Source: Lampris incognitus (taxonomy: Eukaryota > Chordata > Actinopteri > Lampriformes > Lampridae). From it: a stretch of DNA of 64,000 nucleotides. Shown here piece by piece: positions 1 through 10,733 of the stretch; position 1 is the stretch's first letter, and each line of letters starts with the position of its first letter. Below the pieces are notes generated by a model. That model had not been told where the DNA came from. It searched no databases and saw nothing but the letters and a program-made list of their open reading frames with translations. The translations under genes were made by a program, and so were the position numbers. The stretch lies in NCBI RefSeq assembly GCF_029633865.1, contig NC_079212.1:88102486-88166485 (forward strand), read 5' to 3'.

Positions 1-39
1 GGGTTCGAACCCCACCTCAGATCACTTCCACCAGACATG

Positions 40-413
40 TGTAACCGGTTATTTTCTTGCCCGGTGCGGGATTCGATACGTGGTGTACTGCACCACAAGG
101 CGACATCACTAACCGCTCGGCTAAAGGGTCAGACCCGTTAGCTAGGGGCTAACGTGTCTTATTAGTAGTTTACAGTCGTCACCCTCCCCCGGAAGCGCGC
201 CCTTGCGCTTTATTATTCCCGCGCTCCGAAGAGACTTCTGAGGATCTGCACACTTCCGGATCCCACCGCTGCCACCAATGTAAGCGGTTATTTTCTTGCC
301 CGGTGCGGGATTCGATACGAGGTGTACTGCACCCCAAGGCGACACCACTAACCGCTCGACTAAAGGGTCAGACCCGTTAGCTAGGGGCTAACGTGTCTTA
401 TTAGTAGTTTACA
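40..413 (-). mobile_element. Complete miniature LTR retrotransposon (TRIM) with tRNA-like LTRs
   Basis: Two direct repeats of exactly 135 bp (40-174 and 279-413) differ at 5 positions and flank a 104-bp interior. Each begins TGTAA and ends TTACA. The 4-bp target duplication CATG is at 36-39 and 414-417. On the minus strand the 279-413 copy is the 5' LTR. One base after it comes an 18-nt primer-binding site (277 down to 260, TGGTGGCAGCGGTGGGAT) that complements the 3' end of vertebrate tRNA-Leu(AAG) with CCA. Just before the 3' LTR is a purine tract (190-175, GGGGGAGGGTGACGAC). There is no coding capacity, so it must be mobilised in trans. Inside each LTR is a tRNA-like core with an A box (TAGCCGAGCGG-type) and, about 29 nt on, a B-box-like TATCGAATCC, which is what a Pol III promoter looks like. 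A solo LTR of the same length is at 58668-58802. Confidence 0.87.
260..277 (-). other. tRNA-Leu(AAG) primer-binding site of the TRIM
   Basis: The 18 bases complement the acceptor and T-arm end of vertebrate tRNA-Leu(AAG) including CCA, and start one base after the 5' LTR. The same site recurs on the plus strand at 982-999 after a truncated LTR copy. Confidence 0.8.
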
Positions 414-802
414 CATGTCATATAGTTTCACCATTACTAAGAAAACACGAGCACATGGAAGGAACGTCATTTCAACAACATTTGCCTCCAACAGTATTTT
501 ACAAGCAGGCAAACAGAATCAGACATATGGGTAAACAGAATAGTTCATAACCACACACACACACACACACACAAAATCAGCAACTATTTTCACATATTTA
601 ACGTTACCCTTTGATCCATTGTCCTTAATTGTGGCCCATATCATCTGTTACATAATGAGATAAAACATGCATTCAAATAGTCTCCCAGTTTGTCATTCAG
701 CCAAAACAAAAAACCAACAAACAATAAATGCTATGCTAGCGGACTTCATGGATGCATAATAAGACTACTACGGGACTTACTTGGGTCTTGAAACCATGGC
801 TG
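414..802. other. Unannotated AT-rich stretch
   Basis: A (CA)n microsatellite lies at about 551-573. No coding exon or recognisable repeat was seen in the rest. Confidence 0.5.
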
Positions 803-1115
803 TATTTATACTGTAGCGAATTCGGGGGACAACGCAACCACAGGAACTGCCGCGGCCGGGAAGCGAACCCGTATCGCCCGCACCGCAGGAGACATCGTTA
901 ACCGCGGTTAGTGATGTCGCCTTGTGGTGCAGTACACCTCGTATCGAATCCCGCACCGGGCAAGAAAATAACCGCTTACATTGGTGGCAGCGGTGGGATC
1001 CGGAAGGGTCAGACCCTCTAGTCGAGCGGTTAGCGATGTCTCCTGCGGTGCGGGCGCTTCCCGGCCGCGGCAGTTCCCGTGGTTGCGTTGTCCCCCGAAT
1101 TCGCTACAATATAAA
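803..1115. repeat. Inverted cluster of tRNA-like LTR fragments
   Basis: A piece starting TGTAGCGAATTCGGGGG (812-905) reappears in inverted orientation at about 1010-1108, where an 11-base segment around the B-box position is missing. Between them lies the last about 78 bp of a TRIM LTR (903-980, plus strand) followed by its tRNA-Leu primer site at 982-999. The order is consistent with insertion of one miniature LTR element into another, or with recombination between them. There is no coding content. Confidence 0.65.
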
Positions 1116-1163
1116 CGGCCAAAACAAAAAAAAACAAACCAATTACGTTCAAAACCAAGTCTA

Positions 1164-1877
1164 TGTAACGGGGGCAGTCCTATGCTGTTCTATGCTGGTC
1201 AGCCTGCTGCATGCCCGTCACTCTCATCATTAGCTCTGCGTTGTGTTCTAGTTGGGTGGGGCCCCAGGTGTTGTGGGGGGCCCTCAGTCTCTCATCATCA
1301 TCATCATGATCAAGGAAGGAGCGGGGACACACAGGACTCTATTTGGCCCACCTTGCCATTTATTTTGGTTTCAAACCCTTCGACAACCGTCCAGTCCTCC
1401 AGCGGGAGCGGTGTTTCTTACGGACGTGGGGGTCGAAGTTCAACCACTGCCCGGACTCCACTCGTGTGCGTTAGAAGTAGAAACCGTCCACGGGACTCCG
1501 ATGTAAGAAAGGATAAACAAGTATTTTATCCCACAGCTTGCAGTATCTTCTTACAGGGATACTCAAGGTTACGTTCTCCTCAACCAGCAAAACTATCCCA
1601 CGGTAAGAAACACGTGTGGCTCGGCTCGATTGCTGCTTGAGACTCCTCCCACAAAACAAAAATGGCCTCTCCCGCGTTCCCTCTTCCGTGTACCCACAAG
1701 ACCTCTCTCTTAAAGCGACAATACATGTATATGACGGTCGTTGGAAAACATACATAAAAGTAAATAATGACATAAAATAAAATGTAGTACACACAAATAA
1801 CAGCACACAGACAGGATTTGGTGATATTTCATACTCAAACAAAATAAAATAAAAACATTAATTTTAACCTGGTTACA
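1164..1877 (-). repeat. 3' LTR of the Gypsy element
   Basis: 714 bp, starting TGTAACGGGG and ending GGTTACA on the plus strand. The only differences from the other LTR are in the stretch 1721-1790. Confidence 0.92.
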
Positions 1878-2179
1878 TTCACCCCTCCTGAAATTCACCA
1901 ACATCCTGACAGCAGGATAAAAAGAGAAAGAGGAAAGGAAAAGCCCATCACTGACTACTGGCACAAGTGAAAAGAAGGACCTAGTCCTCCAGTCAACTTA
2001 GGAGCTACCTCGGTTACGAGGTTCAGAAAATAATGAGGTTGATCAAGTCTCAGTATTCCCCTAGATCAATGTGACGCCTGATACGCCACACCATGCACTT
2101 GGCCCAAAACAACCCTGTCTGATAGACACCTAATAACTCACATTAAACTAGTTTGAATGACTCCAACCTCCATCAAAGT

Positions 2180-5100
2180 TCAAACCCTCACACTCCGTAG
2201 AAATGGCATCTGAGCCATAGATTCTATTAACCTGTTCACTGACCTCACCACCCTCCCTGTGCGTGTCCTAACCCGACCATCGCTCTCTACTTGTGTGCGT
2301 GAGACAGTGCGAGCTGCAACATCTGTATCGAGTGAGTGTGGTGCTTCTGTGTGCGAATCAGTGTGAGATATAACACCAACATCGAGTGAGTGTGATGCCT
2401 CTATGTGTGGTGCATGTGTGTTGTGTGGTGCGTGTGTGTTGGGTGGCGTCTGAGCAGTGGCCCCCACAGGACTGACTACCAGACTAGACGGAATGAACTC
2501 TTCCGCTTCTGCCCACTCAGATCTAGGCGAGTCTCCAAGTGATGAGACTGCTAGCCCCACTGCATTCCCTGAGACCGTCAGGCCATCTGCACTGTCCTCC
2601 TCATCGGACTCTGCGCAGTCAAGCAACTGACTGGTTGTACTGGACTCCTCACCCTGATCTAACTCAGGAAGGGGCAAGAAGTTGACCTCCAACAAACGGT
2701 TCCTGTGCACCACTCTGGTGTGCCCCTCTGCATCCTGAATCTTGTAGACGTGGATATTGGGGTTGACACCGACAACCGTGTACACTCCGTTCTCCCATTT
2801 GTCAGCCAACTTTCTCTTCCCTCGCTCACTCTGGTTCGCAACCAAAACACGATCCCCGACAGACAGGACAGTGCCCTTGGCGTGTCTGTTGTACTGTCGC
2901 GCCTGATGCTGCTGCTCAGCCGTGGAGTGCTTCTGAGCGATCTCCATTGCACTCCTTAGACAGGAAAGCAGAGAGTGAGCATAAGAGTCATAGTCAACAA
3001 CGTGAGGATCATGCAAAACCTGCCTGAACATAACATCCACCGGCAGTCTTGGGACACGCCCATACATCAGGAAGAAAGGTGCATAACCCGTGGTCTCGTG
3101 AACAGTGGCATTGTACGCGAGCGTGAGAGAATGGATCTGCTGAGGCCACTGTTGCTTCTGCTGAAGCGGAAGGGAACGGAGCATATTCCCCTCGTGCGAT
3201 TAAAACGCTCTGTCCCGCCATTACCCATAGGATGGTAGGCCGTCGTGTGGGACTTCGCTACACCCGCCAACTTGAGAAGCTCTGCAATCAGGTTGCTCTC
3301 AAAGTTTGTGCCCTGGTCAGAATGTATTCTTTCCGGAAACCCGTAAACACAGAATACATGATCCCAGAGTTTCTTGGCGACCTGCTTCGCTGTCTGATTG
3401 GTGCAGGGGAACGCGTGAGCAGGCTTAGTGAAGTGGTCAGTAACCACTAAGACATCGACTGACCGCTGCTTACTGTCCTCAGTGGACCAGAAATCCATAC
3501 ACACAAGCTGCATCGGTGCGGAAGTTTTAATGCTCTCCAGGGGCGCGCAAGCAGCTGGCTCTGGGGTCTTCCCAAACACACATCTCCGACAGCATCTGAC
3601 ATATGCTCTGATATCCCTCTCCATGTCAGGCCAATAAAAACGCTGCCTTGCAAGAGAGAGAGTACGGTCCTGGCCCTGATGACCAGCGTGATCGTGGATG
3701 CCAGACAGTGCCTTGTCTTTCAGACTCAGAGGTAAAACATACTGAGACCTCCTCTGCTTGGACACTGGGTCCTTTGTCACCCTGTACAAGACACCATCAT
3801 TGACTTCCAACTTCTCCCACTGTTTCAACAGCCTGAGGACCTTCTGGTCAGCACCATGCCTCTCACGCCTCGATGGCCGCTTCCGAACAGCGACAAAGGG
3901 CAACACCTTGGAGATGCAGGGGTCCTGCTCCTGACTCAACCTGAGCTCCTCGGTGGATAACATTGGCAGTGTATCCTGACCACCCGACAGATGCTGAACG
4001 TGCTGGACCAACCTGAGTGCTGTGAATACTGATGCATCAGGCCAGTCACATTTGGCTTGACAAAAAGCCCTGACCTCAGCTGCATCACAAACAAACCCAG
4101 ATCGCGCACTACTCAGTGTTTGGGACTGGCAACTGAGTCTGAAAACATCCTGCACAGAGTCCCCCTCAACCCCGTCGGCTTCCTGAACAAGGGCCGGGTA
4201 GGGCTCCCTAAGTAGCCTCTGACTGACGGGCTTGGAAAAAGGGTCGCGACTCAATGCATCCGCCACCACGTTTTTCTTCCCTGGCAGGTGTTTGAGATCG
4301 AAGGTGTAAGACGCCAACTTAGACACCCAGCGGATCTCACACGCGTCAAGCTTCGGCTTCGTTAGGAGATAAGTCAGCGGATTATTATCTGTCCAAACGG
4401 TGAAGCTTTGACCCTTCAGCCAGTGGCTGAACTTTTCACAAACACTCCACTTCAGCGCCATGAACTCCAGTCTATGAGCTGGATACTTCCGCTGTGAGGC
4501 ACTGAGGGACTTGCTTGCGAAACCAACAGGTCTGGCCTTGGACTCTCCTCGGGGCACTTGAGACAGCACCGCGCCGAGTCCGTCCAAAGACGCATCGACC
4601 GACAAAATGAAAGGCACCTCAAAGTCTGGATGGGCAAGCACCACACACTCCAGTAACATCGTCTTCAACAGATCAAATGCTTCCCCACATTCCACCGTCC
4701 AGTCTGCGGAGGTAAGCTTACGGAAGCTGCCATGGGGCTTCTTATCCTTAGCCGACCTCCCCCTCCTCTTTTGTCCAGCTGTAAGGGCGAACAGGGGCTT
4801 AGCCACGGAGGAGCAGTTCGGGAGGAAATGCTGGTAGTAAAATACCATACCAAGGAAAGATTTGATCCTACGAACAGAAGGCGTGCACCCATCACCTTCC
4901 ATGAGATCCTGCACTGTCATGTTGGAGATGACCTCTACTTTGGAGGGATCGACAGACACACCTCCGCCATCAACCACGTGGCCCAAAAACCGCACCCGCT
5001 TCTGCAGCAGATGACACTTCTTCGGAGCCAGTTTCAAGTTGTTCTCCCTCAACCTCTGAAACACAGTGCGGAGCCTCGACAGAGCCTCAACCTCTGACGG

Positions 5101-6861
5101 CGCGAAGACAAGAAGATCATCAAGATAGCACAAAAGCTTCGTGAAGTTCAGATCCCCAAAGATCCCAATCATCATTCTCATGAAGGCTGCAGGGCTATTA
5201 CAAAGGCCCTGTGGCATGCGATTGTATTCATGCAACCCAAGGGGAGTCGTGAAAGCAGTGTACTTCTTGTCATCTTCATGCATTGGGATGTTGAAGAAGC
5301 CAGAGGTGAGGTCCATCGTACTAAAGAGGCAGTTACCACCCAGCGCGGCAAGACAGTCCGACTGGTGTGGCAAGGGATGAGCGTCTTTCAAGGTCCGAGC
5401 ATTCAGCCATCTGAAATCAGTGCAGATCCGAAGCCCGCCATCCTTCTTCCATACCATAACCAGCGGTGAACCGTATGCGCTCGAGCACTTCCGGATAATC
5501 CCTTTCTCCTCCATATCAGTGAGAACCTGTCTCAACTTCTGATAGTGGGCTGGGGGAACCCTCCTGTAGGGCAAGCGAAAGGGGCGCTCATCCACCAGAT
5601 GGATGCGATGTGTGTATCCTGTGACCTCGCCACAGTCCAGAGAGTCCCTGGAGAAGATGTCATGGTACTCGGTGAGCAGCTGAGTGAGCTGGGACTTGCA
5701 TGCCTCACTAACCTGACAGGAGCTGAGGTCAATGTCACTGAGTCCGAGCTCTGACAAACTCCTAGCCGGCTGGACAGGGGGACAGGCACTATCTGTGGCG
5801 TTGGACTCATGCCTCCCTGCAACTGATTGCAGTCCCTGGAAAACATTAAAGTCCTCAATCGCCAAGCATGGAAACACATCAGCCAACTTGCAGTTCCTTT
5901 TCAGTGTGATGGCTTTGTCAGATGGATTGACAACAGTCATGGGTACCCACCTATCACCCCAGAGCGGTGTGACAAGTCGACCTACGAGGACACTGCGTGG
6001 CATGGCCTTGGAGTCTGTCGGCTCCACAACAACAGTGCTTCCAGCTGACATAGGCACCTTAGCAGGAAGTCTGCCCCAGACTAAGTGCTCGTGCCTCGGT
6101 AAGAGTGTCACGGCCTGGGTGAGCTTAACAGTACCTATCTTCTCAGGAACTGCACCACCCCCCCAGCGCTCTACATTCGTGAACATGGACAAGAACTGTT
6201 CAACGTCAGGACTAGACGGATGTTCCTGTCTGGACGCGATGTCCCAGTACTCAGTACCACTCTTGAGTACATGGGCCACATGTTTAATGACGTTTGTGCC
6301 GACTATCAGATCATCATGCTGACCGGGCACGACCAGAGTGGGTATGACAAAGGAAACACCATAAAGCTGCATGTTGAGGTCATAAAAACCATCAGGCCTA
6401 GTCTCCAGACCACCGTAGCCAATCAAGACAATGTTCTCTTCAGGCTGCTGCTTCTCAGGTAAAACACCCCCAGAGCGGAGCTTCTCTACTGCATTTTCAC
6501 TGATACTGCATGACATAGAGCCAGTATCCAACATGCCATTAAGCTGCACACTCTGGTTGATAAGAACAGGGGCATAGAACAAGTCACTGAAAGCCTGAAT
6601 CCTCTGTGTCGCCTGAATGACCATACGCGAACCCTGAGGTGCTTTGGCACACTTGTCTTCATACAAGTGAGCCAGGTCGGAGACATCAGTGAGGGATACA
6701 TCTACATTACCCACACCATCCCTCTCTAGGTGTGGGTTTAGTAGTTTAACGGACGAGACTGACGACCAGCTCTTCCACCAGGCTGAGAACGGAGCTGGTT
6801 GGGCGGCTGAGGGTGAGGACAGTCCCTCTTCCAATGACCAGGAGACAAACAGTTTATACAT
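2180..6861 (-). pseudogene. pol: Gypsy pol polyprotein, one frameshift in integrase
   Basis: Pol follows gag in the -1 frame and overlaps its end. In order it shows an aspartic protease with LDTGS (about residue 112), reverse transcriptase with YLDD (about residue 577), RNase H with SVDAS (about 753), and integrase. The integrase has an HHCC zinc finger (HDHAGHQGQ ... CRRC), then catalytic Asp in CMDFWS, Asp in HSDQG and Glu in GGTERFN. The first frame stops at 3067, but similarity to Gypsy integrases moves to a second frame (3184 to 2180) near 3200, just after the catalytic Glu. That segment carries the rest of the integrase, including a GPY/F-like module (NGVYTVVG ... VVHRNRLLEV), and a Ser/Thr-rich tail. 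The net indel is near 3190-3210. All catalytic residues lie upstream of the break, so the copy is only lightly damaged, but a full-length integrase cannot be made without recoding. It is homologous to the decayed element at 16664-23219. Confidence 0.9.
6691..6750 (-). promoter_or_regulatory. -1 ribosomal frameshift signal: slippery site plus H-type pseudoknot
   Basis: On the minus strand the heptamer GTTAAAC (6750-6744) sits in the gag frame as G TTA AAC, and gag ends TAC TAA directly after it. A 7-nt spacer (6743-6737) is followed by an 8-bp stem, CCCACACC (6736-6729) with GGTGTGGG (6717-6710). The loop bases GAGGGAT (6724-6718) are complementary to ATCCCTC (6697-6691), giving a second 7-bp stem stacked directly on the first, with a 4-nt loop and a 12-nt loop. 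Slipping by -1 at the heptamer continues into VKLLNPHLER, the pol frame. The heptamer type is the one used by arteriviruses. The structure is predicted by eye from base pairing only. Confidence 0.83.
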
Positions 6862-8270
6862 CGGTTCTCCCGGCTGCAGTGGGAAAATGTGGAGTGATCC
6901 GGAGACTTACAAACCCTGCACAACCGCTGCGGTGCGTCTGGCACCCGCCCTGCGGCGCTAGCTGGCGGTTGAGTCCGCGTCGGTGTCTGGACCGCAGCGC
7001 TAACTGGAACCTGAGTCTGCATTGTGACCAAACGGTCTAGCAAGCTCACCAAACTCCTCATATAGTCATCACCGCCAAAGACAGGTGCGGGAGACGGTGT
7101 AGAACACCTTGCACAAAATGGTGTAGATGACGCATGAGCCGGGACGGGAGATGGCACCACCGGCACGGTCGTGTTCAAGTCGGGAGCCACGTCGACTACA
7201 GGGACATGAACCTGTGAATGGAACCTACGCTCTACCGCGCCTGCTTCACGTTGTCCACCTGCAGCAACACGGTACTTCCTCTCCAGCATGTGCTCATCAA
7301 GCCTCTCTTGGATCTCGCTAGCAGACCATTTCCCTGCGGACTTGAACTTAAAAACATTGGCAAGAGACTGATCTGGACAGTGTTTGATAAACATCATGCT
7401 TACCTCATGGCTTGGCTCTTCAATACTACGGCCTTGCCGCTTCAAGCATTCGTCAGCTACCTCCACTGTCTTATTAAGCCTAATCCAATACTCCATAGCG
7501 TCCTCACCTGGCTTGGGCAGCGTACTGTAAAAGTCCGCCAGGGGCATGCTCGAGTATGTGAAGTCACTAAAGTGTTGCTTCAGTACATCAAAAATAATGT
7601 GGGGGTTCGCTATGTGGTCGACAGATGTGTTGCGCAGCTTTATCCTCACCACGTCCCTTGCTTTCCCCATAAGCTTAGCTAGAATCTCATGTGACTGCTC
7701 ACTAACTGGAATGGCTCGCTTCCTCAAATACAAAGTCATAAGGCTCTCCCACTCATGAACTGTAAACTTATCAGAGCTGTCGCCCCTGAAAATAGGAGGC
7801 TCCCTAGCGTCTGTCTGCATTACTACTCTAACACTAGGCACTGTCTCCGAACACTGTTCAGCAGACCTAGCACTGTCTGTGTGTGTGTTTCTAAGCATTT
7901 GTGTTTCCTGCAGCTTAGCAGTGATTGACTCTCCTATCTTCTCTGCTAACCGAGTAATGAGCATGGCTAACTCACCCACTGGCTGCTCGCTGTTACCCAG
8001 CACAGCCCCTTCGCTTACACCTGGCCTGGCCCGTTCTACGTAGCGTGTGGAGGTGAACTGAGGAGTGCCAAATGTGGTCGGGTCTCTAGGTCCTGGTGCT
8101 CTGGTGTCTGGTTCCCCGCCCTCTAAGAGCTGCCCGAAACTCCTACCTACACCTAGCCGTAAACCCCCACCCACATCTAACTGGTACCCCCTCTCCATAG
8201 CACACTGGCGATCCAAAAGATCCTGATCAGCAATGTTACCCCCACCTACGTACGAACCACCCTCTGCCAT
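6738..8270 (-). CDS. gag: Gypsy Gag polyprotein
   Basis: An open frame of 510 codons from the ATG at 8270 to TAA at 6738. The frame is open further upstream to 8414, but that part is hydrophobic, looks like leader sequence, and lacks similarity to the related element at 16.7 kb. The start at 8270 gives MAEGGSYVGG. The central part (IFRGDSSDKFTVHEWESLM) resembles retroelement capsid and matches the gag of the 16.7-kb copy. The C-terminus has two CCHC-like zinc knuckles in tandem (CRVCKSPDHSTFSHC and CINCLSPGHWKRDC) that would bind genomic RNA. The frame has no internal stop. Two codons before its stop lies the heptamer GTTAAAC used to shift into pol. Confidence 0.88.
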   Translation of the reverse strand: MAEGGSYVGGGNIADQDLLDRQCAMERGYQLDVGGGLRLGVGRSFGQLLEGGEPDTRAPGPRDPTTFGTPQFTSTRYVERARPGVSEGAVLGNSEQPVGELAMLITRLAEKIGESITAKLQETQMLRNTHTDSARSAEQCSETVPSVRVVMQTDAREPPIFRGDSSDKFTVHEWESLMTLYLRKRAIPVSEQSHEILAKLMGKARDVVRIKLRNTSVDHIANPHIIFDVLKQHFSDFTYSSMPLADFYSTLPKPGEDAMEYWIRLNKTVEVADECLKRQGRSIEEPSHEVSMMFIKHCPDQSLANVFKFKSAGKWSASEIQERLDEHMLERKYRVAAGGQREAGAVERRFHSQVHVPVVDVAPDLNTTVPVVPSPVPAHASSTPFCARCSTPSPAPVFGGDDYMRSLVSLLDRLVTMQTQVPVSAAVQTPTRTQPPASAAGRVPDAPQRLCRVCKSPDHSTFSHCSRENRCINCLSPGHWKRDCPHPQPPNQLRSQPGGRAGRQSRPLNY

Positions 8271-8710
8271 GTTCCTACCTCTAACACTCAGATAAAATAA
8301 AAAATAAAATAAAAAAAGTGAAAAGCTCAATTCATTTAAATAATTGAATCTAGAAATCACTAAGAGATTGAAACAATCACACACAATCAACAAATTCACC
8401 AATAGATTAATCACATATGCACATATCCAGTAGTTTAGATCAATAGATTATTCACACGAGTCCTTCAATCACATCAACATTAACCTTTTTTTTTCGTGTG
8501 TTTTTCTTCCTTCAGTATATACAAATGTCCTGTTCACAAGCCCAGTCCATGGTAACCACAGCTATGACTGTCCAGTGTCCACACAGCTCAACTCCAGTCC
8601 ACTGTAACATGAGTGTACAGTCTGTAGAAATACCTGAGGACGTCTGGGGCTTGATGACGACAGCAGCCTCCCGCGGCGAGCAACTGATGTCACTCTCAGA
8701 ATCCAGGAGG

Positions 8711-8722
8711 GTCACGGCACCA
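8711..8722 (-). other. tRNA-His primer-binding site of the Gypsy element
   Basis: On the minus strand TGGTGCCGTGAC follows the 5' LTR after one base. It complements the 3' end of tRNA-His (GTCACGGCACCA). The match ends after about 12-13 bases. Confidence 0.8.
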
Positions 8723-8723
8723 A

Positions 8724-9437
8724 TGTAACGGGGGCAGTCCTATGCTGTTCTATGCTGGTCAGCCTGCTGCATGCCCGTCACTCTCATCATTAGCTCTGCG
8801 TTGTGTTCTAGTTGGGTGGGGCCCCAGGTGTTGTGGGGGGCCCTCAGTCTCTCATCATCATCATCATGATCAAGGAAGGAGCGGGGACACACAGGACTCT
8901 ATTTGGCCCACCTTGCCATTTATTTTGGTTTCAAACCCTTCGACAACCGTCCAGTCCTCCAGCGGGAGCGGTGTTTCTTACGGACGTGGGGGTCGAAGTT
9001 CAACCACTGCCCGGACTCCACTCGTGTGCGTTAGAAGTAGAAACCGTCCACGGGACTCCGATGTAAGAAAGGATAAACAAGTATTTTATCCCACAGCTTG
9101 CAGTATCTTCTTACAGGGATACTCAAGGTTACGTTCTCCTCAACCAGCAAAACTATCCCACGGTAAGAAACACGTGTGGCTCGGCTCGATTGCTGCTTGA
9201 GACTCCTCCCACAAAACAAAAATGGCCTCTCCCGCGTTCCCTCTTCCGTGTACCCACAAGACCTCTCTCTTAAAGCGACAGTACATGTATATGACGGTCG
9301 TTGGAAAACATACATAAAAGTAAATAATGACATAAAATGAAATGTAGTAAACACAAATAACAGCACACAGACAGGATTTGGTGATATTTCATACTCAAAC
9401 AAAATAAAATAAAAACATTAATTTTAACCTGGTTACA
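8724..9437 (-). repeat. 5' LTR of the Gypsy element
   Basis: 714 bp, same length as the 3' LTR with 3 substitutions, no indels. Confidence 0.92.
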
Positions 9438-9869
9438 TTTAACAAGTGACCAATAAATGCGATGCAAAACCACAAACTCAGAATATCGTGACGTGTGAAA
9501 GAGAAGCTCAGCTTTGTGTCATTTGTTCACCTTCACCTTTGATTCGTGTTCATCCGACGATGAACATGAGACACAACATGACCGCGCGTGCTCGTACACA
9601 GCCGTGACGTCATACAGAGAAAAAGTTTTTTTTCTGGGCTCTGGAAATTTTTAGGAAAAGATTAAAACCCCCATGGCTTAAAAACATCCAATACAAAGAG
9701 TAATAGTTGACCATGATTATAGCTGCAGGTGTCCTGTCGACAGTTTTACAGGCGTCTCTTTTACAATGGTGGTCTATGGGGGAAACGCTGTTTGGGCCGC
9801 GGGGGATTTTTCGCTGCAATACCGCGAGTGACCACTGGAAAAATTGGCTGCGAGGCTGAGCGGGAGAAG
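9438..9869. other. Gap without recognised feature
   Basis: Unique-looking sequence between the Gypsy element and a foldback repeat. No exon or RNA gene was seen. Confidence 0.4.
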
Positions 9870-10571
9870 GCGTGATTTTTTTCCGTACCCGTTTTCCGGT
9901 GACTCTGCCTCTGATTGGCTAGAACGGCGCTGCCAGTGCTTTGGGCCATTAGCTTGCTTAAAATGAATATTGTCCCTAAGTTCCTGTATCTTTTTCAGAA
10001 CATTCTAGAAAAAAAAACAAAAACAGTTAAGTTTTCTTGACAGGATGTTCTCTAACTTTATCTGGGGTGGCAGACAGCCTCGGATACGCAAGGACTTCCT
10101 ACAGCAGTGTTTCTCAACCCAGTCCTCAAGGACCCCCTATCCTGCAGATTTTCTTTGCAACCCTGAATAGGTACCTGTTTGTAGTAATTCAGCAGTGAAT
10201 GTCAGACTTTGCACACCTTGCATAATTAAGTGCTGTGAGATGATTGGTTGAGTAAGTACAAGCAGAGCTACCTATGCAGGGTTACAATGAAAATCTGCAG
10301 AATAGGGAGGGGTCCTTGAGGACTGGGTTGAGAAACACTGTCCTACAGCGTCCCAAAGCGCGTGATTTTTTTCGTACCCGTTTTCCGCAAGAACGCGCCT
10401 CCGTCACGCCTGGATTCCGGGAAGACCCGCCCCTACTCTATCTCTGATTGGCTAACCCTACCCCTAACCCCACCCTAACCCTAACCTTAACCAACCTAAC
10501 CAACGGAGGCAACGAGTACTAGCCAATCAGAGGCAGAGTTGCCGGAAAACGGGTACGAAAAAAAAACACGC
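9870..10571. repeat. Foldback repeat with about 52-bp inverted ends
   Basis: The left end (9870-9921, GCGTGATTTTTTTCCGTACC...) and the right end (10520-10571) are inverted copies that share CGTACCCGTTTTCCGG and CTCTGCCTCTGATTGGCTA. A third partial copy of the same end lies at about 10358-10450. It is probably a non-autonomous DNA element or a composite of several. A separate hAT MITE sits inside. Confidence 0.6.
10105..10340. mobile_element. hAT-type MITE (copy 1)
   Basis: A palindromic 236-bp element with ends CAGTGTTTCTCAACCCAGTC and its inverse, flanked by a perfect 8-bp duplication TCCTACAG (10097-10104 and 10341-10348). The CAGTG ends and 8-bp duplication are hAT signatures. A second copy is at 46986-47229. 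Confidence 0.9.
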
Positions 10572-10733
10572 AAGCTTAATGCGCCCCGCCATAAATCACT
10601 TTTGATAAAGGTACCGGCATGCATGCAGTTCTTGCCATCACCATCGAAGCGTGGCGGTGCAATCAGAAAAAAAAACCTTTCTGAATGAATAAATAAAATC
10701 TCTCTCAGTCCCGCTCAGTCTGCACGCCGGATC

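Larger units (their letters stand above)
1164..9437 (-). mobile_element. Nearly intact Ty3/Gypsy LTR retrotransposon
   Basis: Two 714-bp LTRs (1164-1877 and 8724-9437) with TG..CA ends bracket gag and pol on the minus strand. They differ at only 3 positions by eye, so the insertion is young. The primer-binding site next to the 5' LTR (8722-8711) matches the end of tRNA-His. A purine tract (AGGAGGGGTGAA, 1889-1878) precedes the 3' LTR. The domain order protease, reverse transcriptase, RNase H, integrase is that of Ty3/Gypsy. The immediate flanks (TCTA at 1160-1163, TTTA at 9438-9441) are not an exact target duplication, so one flank may have mutated or recombined. No env-like reading frame is seen. 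One frameshift in pol (about 3200) makes this copy probably non-autonomous. Confidence 0.93.

Noticed and set aside
981-1640. Open frame of 219 codons running into the Gypsy LTR
   Set aside because: It crosses the LTR boundary at 1164 and the LTR part is repeated identically at 8742-9200. It is a chance frame without protein features.
1471-1842. 123-codon open frame in the Gypsy LTR (also at 9031-9402)
   Set aside because: It lies entirely within LTR sequence and no protein family is recognised.
5732-6322. 196-codon plus-strand frame inside pol
   Set aside because: Antisense shadow of the Gypsy pol gene with no recognised domain.
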